DNA of 64,000 bases from the NCBI GenBank assembly GCA_031363915.1, contig JANLVI010000007.1, positions 1-64,000 on the forward strand, read 5' to 3'. Of the stretch, positions 34,928-44,368 are shown piece by piece. The stretch comes from JANLVI01 sp031363915. Lineage in GTDB: Bacteria > Vulcanimicrobiota > Vulcanimicrobiia > Vulcanimicrobiales > Vulcanimicrobiaceae. A program made the translations under genes and the position numbers. Within the stretch, counting starts at the first letter, position 1. Each line of letters starts with the position of its first letter. The notes under the pieces were generated by a model. It was not told where the DNA came from, made no database searches, and worked only from the letters and a program-made list of their open reading frames with translations.

Positions 34928-37189
34928 ATGAAACGCACGGTCTTCGGCGCGCTTGCGCTTTCTTGTGCTCTTGGGGCCGCGGCGCTTGCGCAGCCCGGGC
35001 TCATCGAACTACCGAACGCCTGGGAGATCGTCCGCCCGAGCGGCGCGGTTGCCGCGACCGGGACGATGCCCGAGGGGATCACGCTCTCGCAGGACGGCAA
35101 GCGTGCGTTCATCGTCGAGGCCGGATGGGGACCGAACGGCCTGCGCACCGTCGATCTTGGGACGATGCAAACGACGTCGTTTGTCGAGATGAAATCTGCG
35201 TTCGGGCGCGCACTGCGCGATGCAAGCGGCGACGGCGCGTGGGTTGCGGGTGGTTCGACCGATGCGATCGTGCACGTCAGCGGCGGCGCGATCGACAAGC
35301 AAATCAAACTCGAAGCGGGCTACTATGCGGTCGATGTGACGCGGTCGCCGGATGGGGCGCTTCTCGCTGTCGTCGGTGAAAACGCGAATAAAATTGCGTT
35401 GGTCGATGAAGCCGCGGGCACGGTCGTCGCGCAAGTCGACGTCGGTCACCATCCGCGTGCGGCCGTCTTCTCGCAAGACGGCGCGACGCTGTACGTCTCG
35501 AATTGGGGTCAGCGCAGCGTCGACCGCATCGATGTCGCAGCGAAGAAAAAAATTGGGTCGATCGAGGTCGGCATGCACCCGGGTGCGATGGTGATGGACG
35601 GCACGACGCTCGACGTCGCCGTCGTCGATGACGACGCGGTCGTTGCAATCGACACTAAGACCAGTTCCATCGTCAAAGTCGGCGCCGTGCACGGTCGCGG
35701 AGAAATCGGGTGGTCGCCAAATAATCTCCGCCTGGCCGGCGATTCGCTCTACGTGTCATGTGGCGCGGCGAATACGATCGTGGTTCTCGATGCAAAGACG
35801 CTTGCGATTCGGACGAGCGTTCCCACCGGCTGGTATCCGACCGATGCCGTCGTGACCGCCGATGCGCTCTACGTGCTCGATGGCAAAGGCGAGAGCGGGC
35901 ATGCCAATCCGCGATTCAGCCCGACGAATCGGGCCGCGGGCGGCTATATCGCCGGCAACCTCCTGGGCTCGCTGCGCAAGTTGCCGGTTCCGAGCACACA
36001 GCAAACGACGACGCGAAAAATTGCGAGCATCATGCGCGCGCAAGAGCCGGGTCCGATCGTGCGCGCGAACGGACCGATCAAACACGTCATCTACGTCATC
36101 AAAGAAAACCGCACGTACGACCAGATCTTCGGCGACATCAAAGGCGCCGACGGCGATCCGTCGCTCGTCCTGTTCGGCCGTAACGTCACACCCAACGATC
36201 ACGCCATCGTCGAGCGCTTCGGGATCTTCGATAACTTCATGGACAACGCGCACGTGAGTGCTGACGGACACAACTGGTCGATGGCGGCGTTCGCCAACGA
36301 CTACCTCGAGAAGATGTGGCCGCCGAACTATTCGAACCGCCGCAAAGGCTACGACTTCGAAGACGGCGCCGAACCCTCGGTGCCGCACGCGGGATATCTT
36401 TGGGATCTCGCTACGCGGTCGCACGTGACGTTCCGCAATTACGGTGAGTTCGTGACGGAACCCGCAAAAAAAGGCGGCTACTACACGACGCAGATGCCGA
36501 ACCTGGGCTCGTCGACCGATCCGAAATTTCCCACCTTCGATATGTCGATCAAAGACGTCGACCGGTTTGCCGAATGGAGGCGCGAATTCGACCGCTTTGT
36601 CACATCGAAATCGCTGCCGCAGCTCGAGATTCTGCGCTTCCCACGCGATCATACGAGCGGCACGCGCGTCGGCGCCGTCACGCCCGCGGGGATGGTCGCC
36701 GATAACGACCGCGCGATGGGCTTACTCGTCGAGGCCGTCTCGCATTCGCCGTATTGGCGCGACACGCTCATCGTCGGACTCGAAGACGACGCACAGAACG
36801 GCGCCGATCACGTCGACGAACAGCGCTCGACGTTCTATCTTGCAAGCGCGTACGCCAAAGCCGGCGTGCACCACGCGCACTACACGACCGCAAGCGTCCT
36901 CCATACGATCGAACTGATCCTCGGCATGCCGCCGATGTCGCCGTATGACGCGAGCGCCTTGCCGCTCGACGCGGCCTTCACGACCACGCCGAACCTCAAG
37001 CCGTTCGCGGCTCTGGCGACGCGGATCGACTCGGAGGCGACCAACACGAAAGCCGCCTACCGTGCCTCCGACAGCGCAAAACTCGACCTCGCACATGCAG
37101 ACGCCGCCGATCCGGGTATCATGAACGATGTCCTCTGGCACAGCGCCCATCCCGGCGCTACGCCGCCTCCGTACGGAGTCTTTCGCTGA
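34928..37189 (+). CDS. Secreted YVTN beta-propeller plus phosphoesterase-family protein
   Basis: The 753-residue protein has a signal peptide (about residues 1-21, ending ALA-Q). Residues about 30-340 form a YVTN/Lactonase-like propeller with repeated LYVSN or VDVTRSPDG-type strands. The C-terminal half belongs to the phosphoesterase (acid phosphatase/phospholipase C-like) family: KHVIYVIKENRTYDQIFGD at about 380, DNAHVSADGHNWSM, and DALPLDAAF-type ending. Such fusions occur in many environmental bacteria and probably cleave phosphate esters outside the cytoplasm. The substrate is unknown. The stop overlaps the CTG start proposed for the next gene. Confidence 0.87.
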   Translation: MKRTVFGALALSCALGAAALAQPGLIELPNAWEIVRPSGAVAATGTMPEGITLSQDGKRAFIVEAGWGPNGLRTVDLGTMQTTSFVEMKSAFGRALRDASGDGAWVAGGSTDAIVHVSGGAIDKQIKLEAGYYAVDVTRSPDGALLAVVGENANKIALVDEAAGTVVAQVDVGHHPRAAVFSQDGATLYVSNWGQRSVDRIDVAAKKKIGSIEVGMHPGAMVMDGTTLDVAVVDDDAVVAIDTKTSSIVKVGAVHGRGEIGWSPNNLRLAGDSLYVSCGAANTIVVLDAKTLAIRTSVPTGWYPTDAVVTADALYVLDGKGESGHANPRFSPTNRAAGGYIAGNLLGSLRKLPVPSTQQTTTRKIASIMRAQEPGPIVRANGPIKHVIYVIKENRTYDQIFGDIKGADGDPSLVLFGRNVTPNDHAIVERFGIFDNFMDNAHVSADGHNWSMAAFANDYLEKMWPPNYSNRRKGYDFEDGAEPSVPHAGYLWDLATRSHVTFRNYGEFVTEPAKKGGYYTTQMPNLGSSTDPKFPTFDMSIKDVDRFAEWRREFDRFVTSKSLPQLEILRFPRDHTSGTRVGAVTPAGMVADNDRAMGLLVEAVSHSPYWRDTLIVGLEDDAQNGADHVDEQRSTFYLASAYAKAGVHHAHYTTASVLHTIELILGMPPMSPYDASALPLDAAFTTTPNLKPFAALATRIDSEATNTKAAYRASDSAKLDLAHADAADPGIMNDVLWHSAHPGATPPPYGVFR

Positions 37190-37905
37190 ACGCCCTCACC
37201 CTTGCCGGGACGGCCTTCGTCGCCTCGGCAGTCGAAATGGTCGAAGCCCTCACGATCGTGCTCGCCGTGGGCTACGCACGATCGTGGCGAGTCTCGCTCG
37301 GCGGCGCGTTTGCCGCCTTCGCGACGCTCACGGTGTTGACGGTTCTCTTCGGGCCGCTCATCGGCAACCGAATCCCGATCGTCGCCATTCGCCTCGTCGC
37401 GGGCGCCGCCGCGCTGTACTTCGGATTCAAATGGACGCAGAAAGCGATCTTGCGCGCGTCGGGCCGCAAAGCGCAGCGCGATGAAGCAGCGCTCTTCGAG
37501 GCCGAGCTCATCGAACTGCGGACCGAAAAGAACGACGACCGCGAGGCGTTTCTCACCTCATTCAACGGCGTCTTTCTCGAAGGCATCGAGGTCGTCGTCA
37601 TCGTCGTCTCGCTGGGCGCGGCAACCGTCGGCGGCGTGCTCCCGGCAAGCCTGGGCGCACTCGTCGCGGCGCTCGCGGTTTTGATCCTCGGCATTATTCT
37701 ACGCAAACCCGCCGCAGCCGTACCCGAAAACGCCATGAAGATCGTTGTCGGCGTCATGCTGCTGTCGTTCGGGACGTTCTGGGTCGGCGAAGCCGCGGGC
37801 GTCAAATGGCCGCTCGAAGATACCAGTCTTTTCGGGCTCGTCGCGTTCTACGCCGCAATCGTTTTTGGTTCGATTTCGGCACTCAAAGTGAAGCCGGCGG
37901 CTTAG
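37186..37905 (+). CDS. COG4280-type predicted membrane protein
   Basis: The protein has about six hydrophobic helices and two similar acidic helix motifs, SAVEMVEALTIVLAVGYA near the start and FLEGIEVVVIVVSLGAA in the middle. This pattern resembles COG4280 and related cation-exchanger-like proteins; the two E-x-x-E/EALT motifs may coordinate a metal. The first ATG (37237) would cut helix 1 in half. A CTG at 37186, overlapping the preceding TGA as CTGA, restores the whole helix and gives 239 residues, in keeping with the GTGA, TTGA and ATGA overlaps used elsewhere here. Confidence 0.75.
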   Translation: MNALTLAGTAFVASAVEMVEALTIVLAVGYARSWRVSLGGAFAAFATLTVLTVLFGPLIGNRIPIVAIRLVAGAAALYFGFKWTQKAILRASGRKAQRDEAALFEAELIELRTEKNDDREAFLTSFNGVFLEGIEVVVIVVSLGAATVGGVLPASLGALVAALAVLILGIILRKPAAAVPENAMKIVVGVMLLSFGTFWVGEAAGVKWPLEDTSLFGLVAFYAAIVFGSISALKVKPAA

Positions 37906-37997
37906 ACCTTGCGGTGATTCGCTCTGCGGCGCTTTCGCTTGCGTGCAGCTCGTCGGCACGACGCGCTACGTCGACGCCGCCGAATTTGCGGGTTTCT

Positions 37998-39938
37998 TTA
38001 TGCCCGAACGGCGTGCTGGGCCAAATGCACGGTAACGGCCCGATGCGCGAGCGCCATGATCGTAAGCATCGGGTTCACCCCCGATGCGAGCGGAAAGACC
38101 GAAGAATCCGTCACCATGAGGCCCGCGGTACCGTGGACGTGACCGAACGGATCGGTAACACCGCGCGCTGGATCGAGGTTCATCCGCGCCGTCCCCATTT
38201 GATGCGCTGAGAAAACGGCAAGACGATTTGCCTGCGTGCCGCGCGCTGCGATCGTGTTGAAAAAACGGGTGCGTTCCGATTCGGTTGCGTCGCGACGTAA
38301 TTCGAGCGGGTCGGCATGTAATGTCGCAACGCGCTCGGCGCCTGCAGCGAACGCGAGCGTCGTGCATCCGATGAGCGCGGCGATCATCCGTTCGCCGTCA
38401 TCGGGTGCGACGGCATAGCGAATATCATTGCGTTCGTCGAGCCCGATCGCACCCTCACCGCGATCGCGCGTGAGGATGATGAGCAGTGCGTTGTTGCGCG
38501 AACGCCCCATTTCATCGGCGTGCCGGCGCCGGCTTCTCCAGGGAAGCGCGAGCGCCATCAGACCGGGATGCGCCGGTGCCGCCTCGATCGTCGCCCCGTA
38601 ACCGTCGTACTGATCGCTGAATCGATCGCAGAGCGCCGTTTGCATCGCACCGTGCCACGCCTCGATCGGTGCATCGAACTCGGCGACGAGCGCCGTCGTC
38701 GGATGCACATGCAAGTGGTCGCCGAGATGCGGCGATCGCACGCCGCTGCGCGCGAGAATTCCCGGCGTACGCAGCGCGCCGCCCGCGACGATGACGAGCG
38801 GCGCGTCGACTGAAAGTTCGCCCGCCTCGACGCCGGTGACGCGGCCGTCCTCGATCCGCACGCGGTCGACGGCCGTGTTTGCGTACAGCTGCGCCCCAGC
38901 GGCGATCGCGTCGGCAAGATACGTCTGCGTCGAGGACTGTTTGCGTCCGTACGCACATCCGAAACCGCAGTAGCCGCAGCCTTCGCCGCAGTCGGTGGCG
39001 TTGCGCGGTATCGCAGTTGACGCCCAGCCGAGCGCACGCGCGCCGTCGACGATCGCGCCGTTGTTCCGATTATGCTCGTGCGAGGCCGCAACGCCCAGAC
39101 GTTCTTCGACCGCCGCGTATGACGCCTGAAGTTCATCCGCAAGCGAAGCATACCCGACCGCCTCGGCCCACTGCTGCGCTACGTGCGGGGTGAGCCGCAG
39201 GGACGTACACCAGTTCACGGTCGTCCCGCCGCCGACGCACGCGCCCGCGAGGATCGAAACCGCCAGATCGTCACTTGCCGTTAGTCCCGCATCGAGATAC
39301 AAATCGGCGAAGGACCGGGCCTCACTCTGCATCTGCGCGGCTTCGTTTGCAAGCGGGCCGGCCTCGATGACGATCGTTCGCAGGCCCGCGCGCGCGAGCA
39401 GCGCCGCCGCCACGCCGCCGCCCGCCCCCGAGCCCACGACGACGGCGTCGGCGTGAAGCCGTCCGCGCGCACTACTCGTTTGCAGCGCGGCAATCGGCGA
39501 GGCGGCGCGATCGGCCCGCGGACCCGGATAGCCGAGCGCGGGCCAGAGCGGATTGCGGCCGCTCTCGTCGCTCGCCGCGTAGGCTGCAAAGAGCGCGAGG
39601 CGTTTGAACGCTTGAAATCCGGTCCGGAGATCGGCGACCGGCGAATCGCAAAGCGCCCGAAGCAGCGCCTCCCGTACGGCGCGCGGTAACACCATCGTCG
39701 GTGCGATGAGTCGCGCGAAGAGTTGCAACTTCGCGCGGCGATGCGGCGCGAGCCGCTCGAGCGCATCGTTCATGAGCGCAACGCCGCGTGCGGCGTCGGC
39801 CCCTGACGGCGCAAACGTTGAGAAGATTGCGGCAAGCGTGCTCATCATCGCACGTGCATTCGGAAGAAGCAGTGCCGCACCCGTCCGGCCGGGCTCGAAC
39901 TTAGGCGCGGCCGCCGGTGACGGCGTAGAGTCGAACAT
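37998..39938 (-). CDS. GMC-type FAD oxidoreductase (long-chain alcohol oxidase-like)
   Basis: The 646-residue flavoprotein has a helical N-terminal domain (TLAAIFSTFAPSG, as in long-chain alcohol oxidases), then a Rossmann FAD site VVGSGAGGGVAAALLARAG near residue 165. GACVGGGTTVNWCTSLR follows in the GMC signature position. A cysteine cluster, DCGEGCGYCGFGCAYG, occupies the place of the CxxC-rich insert seen in those oxidases. The C-terminal HQMGTARM and VNPMLTIMALAHR match the GMC C-terminal domain. The ATG at 39938 overlaps the upstream chemoreceptor gene by 38 nt. A start at 39848 would avoid this but truncates a conserved helix. Confidence 0.85.
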   Translation of the reverse strand: MFDSTPSPAAAPKFEPGRTGAALLLPNARAMMSTLAAIFSTFAPSGADAARGVALMNDALERLAPHRRAKLQLFARLIAPTMVLPRAVREALLRALCDSPVADLRTGFQAFKRLALFAAYAASDESGRNPLWPALGYPGPRADRAASPIAALQTSSARGRLHADAVVVGSGAGGGVAAALLARAGLRTIVIEAGPLANEAAQMQSEARSFADLYLDAGLTASDDLAVSILAGACVGGGTTVNWCTSLRLTPHVAQQWAEAVGYASLADELQASYAAVEERLGVAASHEHNRNNGAIVDGARALGWASTAIPRNATDCGEGCGYCGFGCAYGRKQSSTQTYLADAIAAGAQLYANTAVDRVRIEDGRVTGVEAGELSVDAPLVIVAGGALRTPGILARSGVRSPHLGDHLHVHPTTALVAEFDAPIEAWHGAMQTALCDRFSDQYDGYGATIEAAPAHPGLMALALPWRSRRRHADEMGRSRNNALLIILTRDRGEGAIGLDERNDIRYAVAPDDGERMIAALIGCTTLAFAAGAERVATLHADPLELRRDATESERTRFFNTIAARGTQANRLAVFSAHQMGTARMNLDPARGVTDPFGHVHGTAGLMVTDSSVFPLASGVNPMLTIMALAHRAVTVHLAQHAVRA

Positions 39939-41949
39939 GCTCGGTCGCCGCACTTCGTCCAGACAACTCGACCTCTGCTTCCTTTCCTTGGCCGACGTTG
40001 AAGGCGGCCATGACGTCGTTGAGTTCGCGCGCGCGCCCCGAGAGCTCTTGGACGCGCATGTCGATCGTGCGGACTTCGTCGCGCAATTGACTCGATGCGG
40101 TGGACACGCGACCCGCCGCATGCGATTGCGTCTCGGCGAGTGCTTCGATTGGGACGATCGCATCGAGGACAGACTGCGTAGTCTGCTGCATCGATGAGGC
40201 CGCAGCAGCGTTCTCTTCGACGACCGCCGAAACGCTCGATACGTTGTCGGTCAGGCGGCGGCTCGCTTCGGCCATAGTCGCGCTTTGCTCGCGCATCGCG
40301 GTGGCAGTGGATGAGGTCTGTTCGATCGCCGCTTCGACGGAATCGATGGCGACGCGAGCACGCTCGGCAACGCGCAACCCGTCGTCGATGGCCGATGCGG
40401 ACGCGCGCATTTGTTCGGCGACTCCGACCGTCTCTTTTTGGATCGCCGTGAGAATCGCGCCGATCTCTTTGGTCGACTGTCCGGACCGGATCGCCAGCTT
40501 GCGGACTTCGTCGGCGACGACGGCGAAGCCGCGGCCGTGCTCGCCCGCCCGCGCCGCTTCGATCGCGGCGTTGAGCGCGAGCAGGTTCGATTGCTCGGCG
40601 ATCTCGTCGATGGCGTTGACGATTTCTTCGATCGCGACGGAGCGTTCGATGAGCGCCGACATCGTTTTCGCACTCGCTGCCGCCGAGACGTGCAGACGCG
40701 ACATCGTCTCCGCCGTCACCTGAACTGCCTCGCGACCGGACCGCGTTTCACCGCCGGCGTTCCGAGCGGCCGCCGCCAGCTCATCGCCGATCGTTGCAAG
40801 GCGCGCGATCCCATCGTTGAGAGCCGTAACTTCAGTAACCGTTGCAGCAAGAGCGACTGCCTGATGACCGGCACCCTTCGCGATTTCCGCCGACATTGCG
40901 GAGAGCGAACTGACGGCCGTGTTGGCGTCGGCGACGAGTTGCGCCTGATCCTGCGCATCGGTTGCAAGCGCGACGATCGCCTGCGCGATCTCCTCGACCG
41001 CTAGCGTCGCCTCGGAGGTAATGCCGCTCACGGACGAACTGGCTTCGAGCTGCCGGAGCGCGACGTTTTTGGAGCCGGAGATCACTTCGCGCAAAATCGC
41101 GACGGTTTCGTAGTAACGTTCGATCAAACCGCGCAGACCCTCGGCGAGTTCGTTATAGCTGCGCGAGAGATCGCCGACTTCATCGCGCCTGCGATCGGCG
41201 ATCGTTGCGATTTCGGCATCGATACGAGCGGTGAGATCGCCCACCGCTAATCGGTCGAACGCCTCGGAGATCGCGGGAAAATCCGTGCGTACCACCTCGC
41301 CGAGCGCGACTTGCACGCGTGCGATACGCGCGGCGATACCGCGACCGAGCAGCAGCGCCGTAAAGACGACCACGGCGGTTGCGACGATGCCGAGGCCAAT
41401 CATCGTGCCGACCGCGATCACACGGGCGCGCGAACCATCTTCTGCGGAGGTCTTCAAGAATGTGTCGGTTTCAACGCGGAGCTTTTTATCGGTATCGCGA
41501 TACACATCGACGAGCGTTTTGCCGTCGGCGATGTGCGCGAGCGCCATCGCGCGCTGCTTTTTATCGACGAGCGACACTTCGCCATCGTAAAATTTCGTGA
41601 CCGCAGCGATCCGCGTCTTCGCATCGGCAAAGGCGGCCGTGAGCCGCGTGTCGCCGGTTGCGTTCGCGACGAGATCCACGTCCTGCGCGAGCTGTGTGGA
41701 ACCGCGTTCGTAGTCATCGACGAAACGCGCGTTGCCCGTATCCACATACGCCCGCACGCCCGCTTCGAGATTCACCAGTTGCAAGAGAATATCGCGCGCG
41801 GCAGCGTTGAGTGCGACCCGGTCCGAGACGGTTTTCGTAATCGCCTGCATCGCGTTCATCTGCACGATAGCCGTACCAACCATCACGCCGAAGAGCACGA
41901 GCGGGACAACGAAGCCGAGAGCGATGCGCCACGCGATCGAGAATTTCAC
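39901..41949 (-). CDS. Methyl-accepting chemotaxis protein with CHASE3-like sensor
   Basis: The 682-residue receptor has one helix at about 8-30 and an external helical-bundle sensor with the CHASE3-type LLQLVNLEAGVRAYVDTG. A second helix follows at about 190-212, then a HAMP-like linker and a long signalling coiled coil. Its hairpin tip, IDEIAEQSNLLALNAAIEAA and GRGFAVVADEVRKLA, is the conserved CheA/CheW contact region. No other chemotaxis gene is in the window. The GTG at 41949 has GGAG 8 nt upstream and places the first helix at the N-terminus. The GMC oxidase gene overlaps its 3' end. Confidence 0.92.
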   Translation of the reverse strand: MKFSIAWRIALGFVVPLVLFGVMVGTAIVQMNAMQAITKTVSDRVALNAAARDILLQLVNLEAGVRAYVDTGNARFVDDYERGSTQLAQDVDLVANATGDTRLTAAFADAKTRIAAVTKFYDGEVSLVDKKQRAMALAHIADGKTLVDVYRDTDKKLRVETDTFLKTSAEDGSRARVIAVGTMIGLGIVATAVVVFTALLLGRGIAARIARVQVALGEVVRTDFPAISEAFDRLAVGDLTARIDAEIATIADRRRDEVGDLSRSYNELAEGLRGLIERYYETVAILREVISGSKNVALRQLEASSSVSGITSEATLAVEEIAQAIVALATDAQDQAQLVADANTAVSSLSAMSAEIAKGAGHQAVALAATVTEVTALNDGIARLATIGDELAAAARNAGGETRSGREAVQVTAETMSRLHVSAAASAKTMSALIERSVAIEEIVNAIDEIAEQSNLLALNAAIEAARAGEHGRGFAVVADEVRKLAIRSGQSTKEIGAILTAIQKETVGVAEQMRASASAIDDGLRVAERARVAIDSVEAAIEQTSSTATAMREQSATMAEASRRLTDNVSSVSAVVEENAAAASSMQQTTQSVLDAIVPIEALAETQSHAAGRVSTASSQLRDEVRTIDMRVQELSGRARELNDVMAAFNVGQGKEAEVELSGRSAATEHVRLYAVTGGRA

Positions 41950-42043
41950 AACCGGAACTCCAAAAAAAAGAGAGAACGGAACGTACGCCCTCACTCTCTC
42001 TCTACGTATCAATTCAAGCGGCGGATTCCCGCCGCGTGTTTAT

Positions 42044-42658
42044 TTAGAGTTTGTAAGCGGCTTTGAGATCTTTCATCGCCTGCGTGAGGATGATGTGATA
42101 GTCCTGATCGGCGGTGCGGCCGTACTTGGCATCGATGTCGTCCATGATCTTGGTGTGGATCGGGTGCGACACGAGGTTGTCGAGCATGAACTCGACATCG
42201 AAGTTGCCATCTTTGGTGACGCCGACCGTGTAGAGGGCAGCCGAGAGGCCCTTACCGTCTTTGGCATCGGCCTGCGGGGCCGGGAGTTCGATCTTGGCGG
42301 CTGAGACGATCTTGAGCGTGTCGGCGACGACGAAGTCGAACGTCTTGACGAACTGGCCGATCTTCTCGGCGCCGTACTTGTCGGTGAGGCTCTTGAGTTC
42401 GGCTGCGGTGAGGTCGCCCGCAAGCGACTTCACGAGCGTCGTCGTTTCGAACTTGCCGGGGCCGCCGCCCGCGACGACCATCGAGACGGTAAGTGGGAGA
42501 TTCGGTTTGCCGACATAGCTGACGGCATCGCTGAAGCGGGCCTTCGGGGCATCCATCTTCATGCCGACCATCGCCTCAGCGGCGAACGCCGGAAGCGACG
42601 AGGCGACCACGCCTAGACTCAGAAGCGCGGCGGCCGAAGCCGTGCGGAATTTGAACAC
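42044..42658 (-). CDS. Secreted hypothetical protein
   Basis: The 204-residue product has a strong signal peptide (MFKFRTASAAALLSLGVVAS, then SLPAFA-AE, cleavage near 26-27). The mature part has no Cys and alternates helices and strands, for example GGPGKFETTTLVKSLAGDL and FDVEFMLDNLVSHP. I recognise no family. The GTG start at 42658 follows an AAGGAG ribosome site 6 nt away. It is divergent from the formate-type carrier with a 271-nt region between them. Confidence 0.75.
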   Translation of the reverse strand: MFKFRTASAAALLSLGVVASSLPAFAAEAMVGMKMDAPKARFSDAVSYVGKPNLPLTVSMVVAGGGPGKFETTTLVKSLAGDLTAAELKSLTDKYGAEKIGQFVKTFDFVVADTLKIVSAAKIELPAPQADAKDGKGLSAALYTVGVTKDGNFDVEFMLDNLVSHPIHTKIMDDIDAKYGRTADQDYHIILTQAMKDLKAAYKL

Positions 42659-42929
42659 GAGGGACTCCTTCGAAACGGAGGGGGGGGTGGCCCGGCGATG
42701 CCGATGCCCGCTCGATAGACGACCACACCGAGCCTTTGGATGCCGTCATGCAAAAAGTTCACAATTCGAGACGCGGTAACACGGGCATTAACAGGGGAGC
42801 GCTGCTTTCTCTGAAAACATTTTTCACGAAACCCGCCTGTCCGCTCTTGCCGTTTCCATTGTGGGACCGGCCCTTCCAATCGACCGTTGGATCCTGCGCG
42901 ACGCGCGTGCAACTTTGAAGGAGTCCGAT
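42659..42929. other. Divergent intergenic region, no convincing promoter seen
   Basis: These 271 nt separate the secreted hypothetical gene from the OFA-type carrier. They include a run of nine G on the hypothetical gene's side and a GAAGGAG ribosome site just before the carrier ATG. I found no clear -35/-10 pair, tRNA or repeat. Both promoters must lie here if the genes are not read from outside. Confidence 0.5.
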
Positions 42930-44297
42930 ATGACCAATACCCCGCCTGGAGCAAACCGGTGGGCGATCGCATGGGCCGGCGTGATCGTCATGATCATGGC
43001 CGGTACGGCGTATGCGTGGAGTAACTTCACGACGCCACTCATCGCCGCGTTCGGCTGGACCAGCACCCAGACAAGCCTGATTTTCGGACTTGCGATTTTC
43101 TTTTTGGGAATCGGCGCCGTCATCGGCGGCCGCTGGCAAGATCGCGTCGGGCCGCGCCTGGTCACGACCACGGGCATCGTCCTGTGGGGCGTCGGCAATC
43201 TGCTCGCCGCCGTCGGACCTCACCAAGTTCTCTGGTGGGACCTCACCTACGGTGTCGTCGGCGGTCTGGGCCTGGGCATGGCATATATCACCCCCGTCGC
43301 CACGGTCACCAAATGGTTTCCGGATAAACGCGGACTCGCCAGCGGCATGGTCGTGATGGGCTTCGGCTTGGGTGCGTTTTTCTACGGATTCATTCTCAAG
43401 GCGATCCCCGGATTCGTCGCGGCATCCAAACACGCGGGCGCCTTCGCCGACGCGAAGAGCACGGCGATCAAAGCCGGAACCACCTTCGATCCGGCAGCGT
43501 TCGCGCTCACCGGCGCCGACATCAGTTCGATCACGACCATCTTGCTCGTCAGCGGCATCGTGTACGCCGTCGTCGGCGGCGCTGCGGCGTCGCTGATGAA
43601 AAATCCGCCGGCGGGATACACGGTCGCCGGCGCGACCGCAGCCGCGAAGGCCTCCGATGCGCACTCGTTCACGCCCGCGCAAGTGCTGCGTACGCCGCAG
43701 CTCTATCTGCTCTGGTTAATGCTCTTCGTCAACGTCGTCGCGGGTATTTTGATCGTCTCGAATGCGGTGCCGATCATCCGCGAACTGATCTCCAAAGGCG
43801 TCACCGACCCAGATGCGATCAAAGCGCTCTCTGGTCAAGCGATCAGCGCCTATGCGTTCGTCGCGGTCTTCAACGGCTTGGGCCGCTTCTTCTGGGGCGC
43901 GATCTCCGATCGACTCGGTCGCAACAACGCCTACGCGTTGATCTACGGAGTCCAGGTGGTGATCTTTTTCCTCTTGCCCGGCTTCCACTCGATTCCGCTC
44001 GTCCTCTTCGCATTTGCGATCATCCTCGCGTGCTACGGCGGCGGTTTTGCCGTCATGCCATCGTTCAATGCCGACTACTTCGGAACGAAGTTCCTCGGTC
44101 AGAACTACGGCTTCATCCTCACCGCTTGGGGTGCAGCGGGTCTTGTCGGCCCGTACATCGCAGGCGCTGTCAAAGACAAAACCGGCAGCTTCGCAGGCGC
44201 GCTGGTCCCGCTTGCGGTCATGTTGCTCATTGCGATCGTTCTGCCGTTCGTCACGAAGAAACCGGCGACGGCGGCGACCTCGGTCGCAACCTCCTAG
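42930..44297 (+). CDS. OFA-family MFS carrier (oxalate/formate antiporter-like)
   Basis: The 455-residue, roughly 12-helix carrier matches the oxalate:formate antiporter family. It has AYAWSNFTTPLIAAFGW at the first helix-loop, GLGMAYITPVATVTKWFPDKRGLASG around helices 4-5, and GRFFWGAISDRLGRNNAY between helices 8 and 9. The gene faces a formate dehydrogenase operon across a shared terminator, which supports formate as a substrate, but import versus exchange cannot be told. The ATG at 42930 has GAAGGAG 6 nt upstream. Confidence 0.9.
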   Translation: MTNTPPGANRWAIAWAGVIVMIMAGTAYAWSNFTTPLIAAFGWTSTQTSLIFGLAIFFLGIGAVIGGRWQDRVGPRLVTTTGIVLWGVGNLLAAVGPHQVLWWDLTYGVVGGLGLGMAYITPVATVTKWFPDKRGLASGMVVMGFGLGAFFYGFILKAIPGFVAASKHAGAFADAKSTAIKAGTTFDPAAFALTGADISSITTILLVSGIVYAVVGGAAASLMKNPPAGYTVAGATAAAKASDAHSFTPAQVLRTPQLYLLWLMLFVNVVAGILIVSNAVPIIRELISKGVTDPDAIKALSGQAISAYAFVAVFNGLGRFFWGAISDRLGRNNAYALIYGVQVVIFFLLPGFHSIPLVLFAFAIILACYGGGFAVMPSFNADYFGTKFLGQNYGFILTAWGAAGLVGPYIAGAVKDKTGSFAGALVPLAVMLLIAIVLPFVTKKPATAATSVATS

Positions 44298-44313
44298 TCA
44301 ACTCGCTTCACAA

Positions 44314-44355
44314 AAAAACGGACGGTCGTCGTTATCGACGGCCGCCCGTTTTTTG
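44314..44355. terminator. Bidirectional terminator between the OFA carrier and nrfD
   Basis: An A-run, a long stem (CGGACGGTCGTCG with CGACGGCCGCCCG, one A-C mismatch and one G-U pair), a TTAT loop and a T-run lie between two convergent stop codons. The A-run and T-run flank the stem symmetrically, so it can end transcription from both sides. Confidence 0.9.
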
Positions 44356-44368
44356 TTTACCGTCTCGC

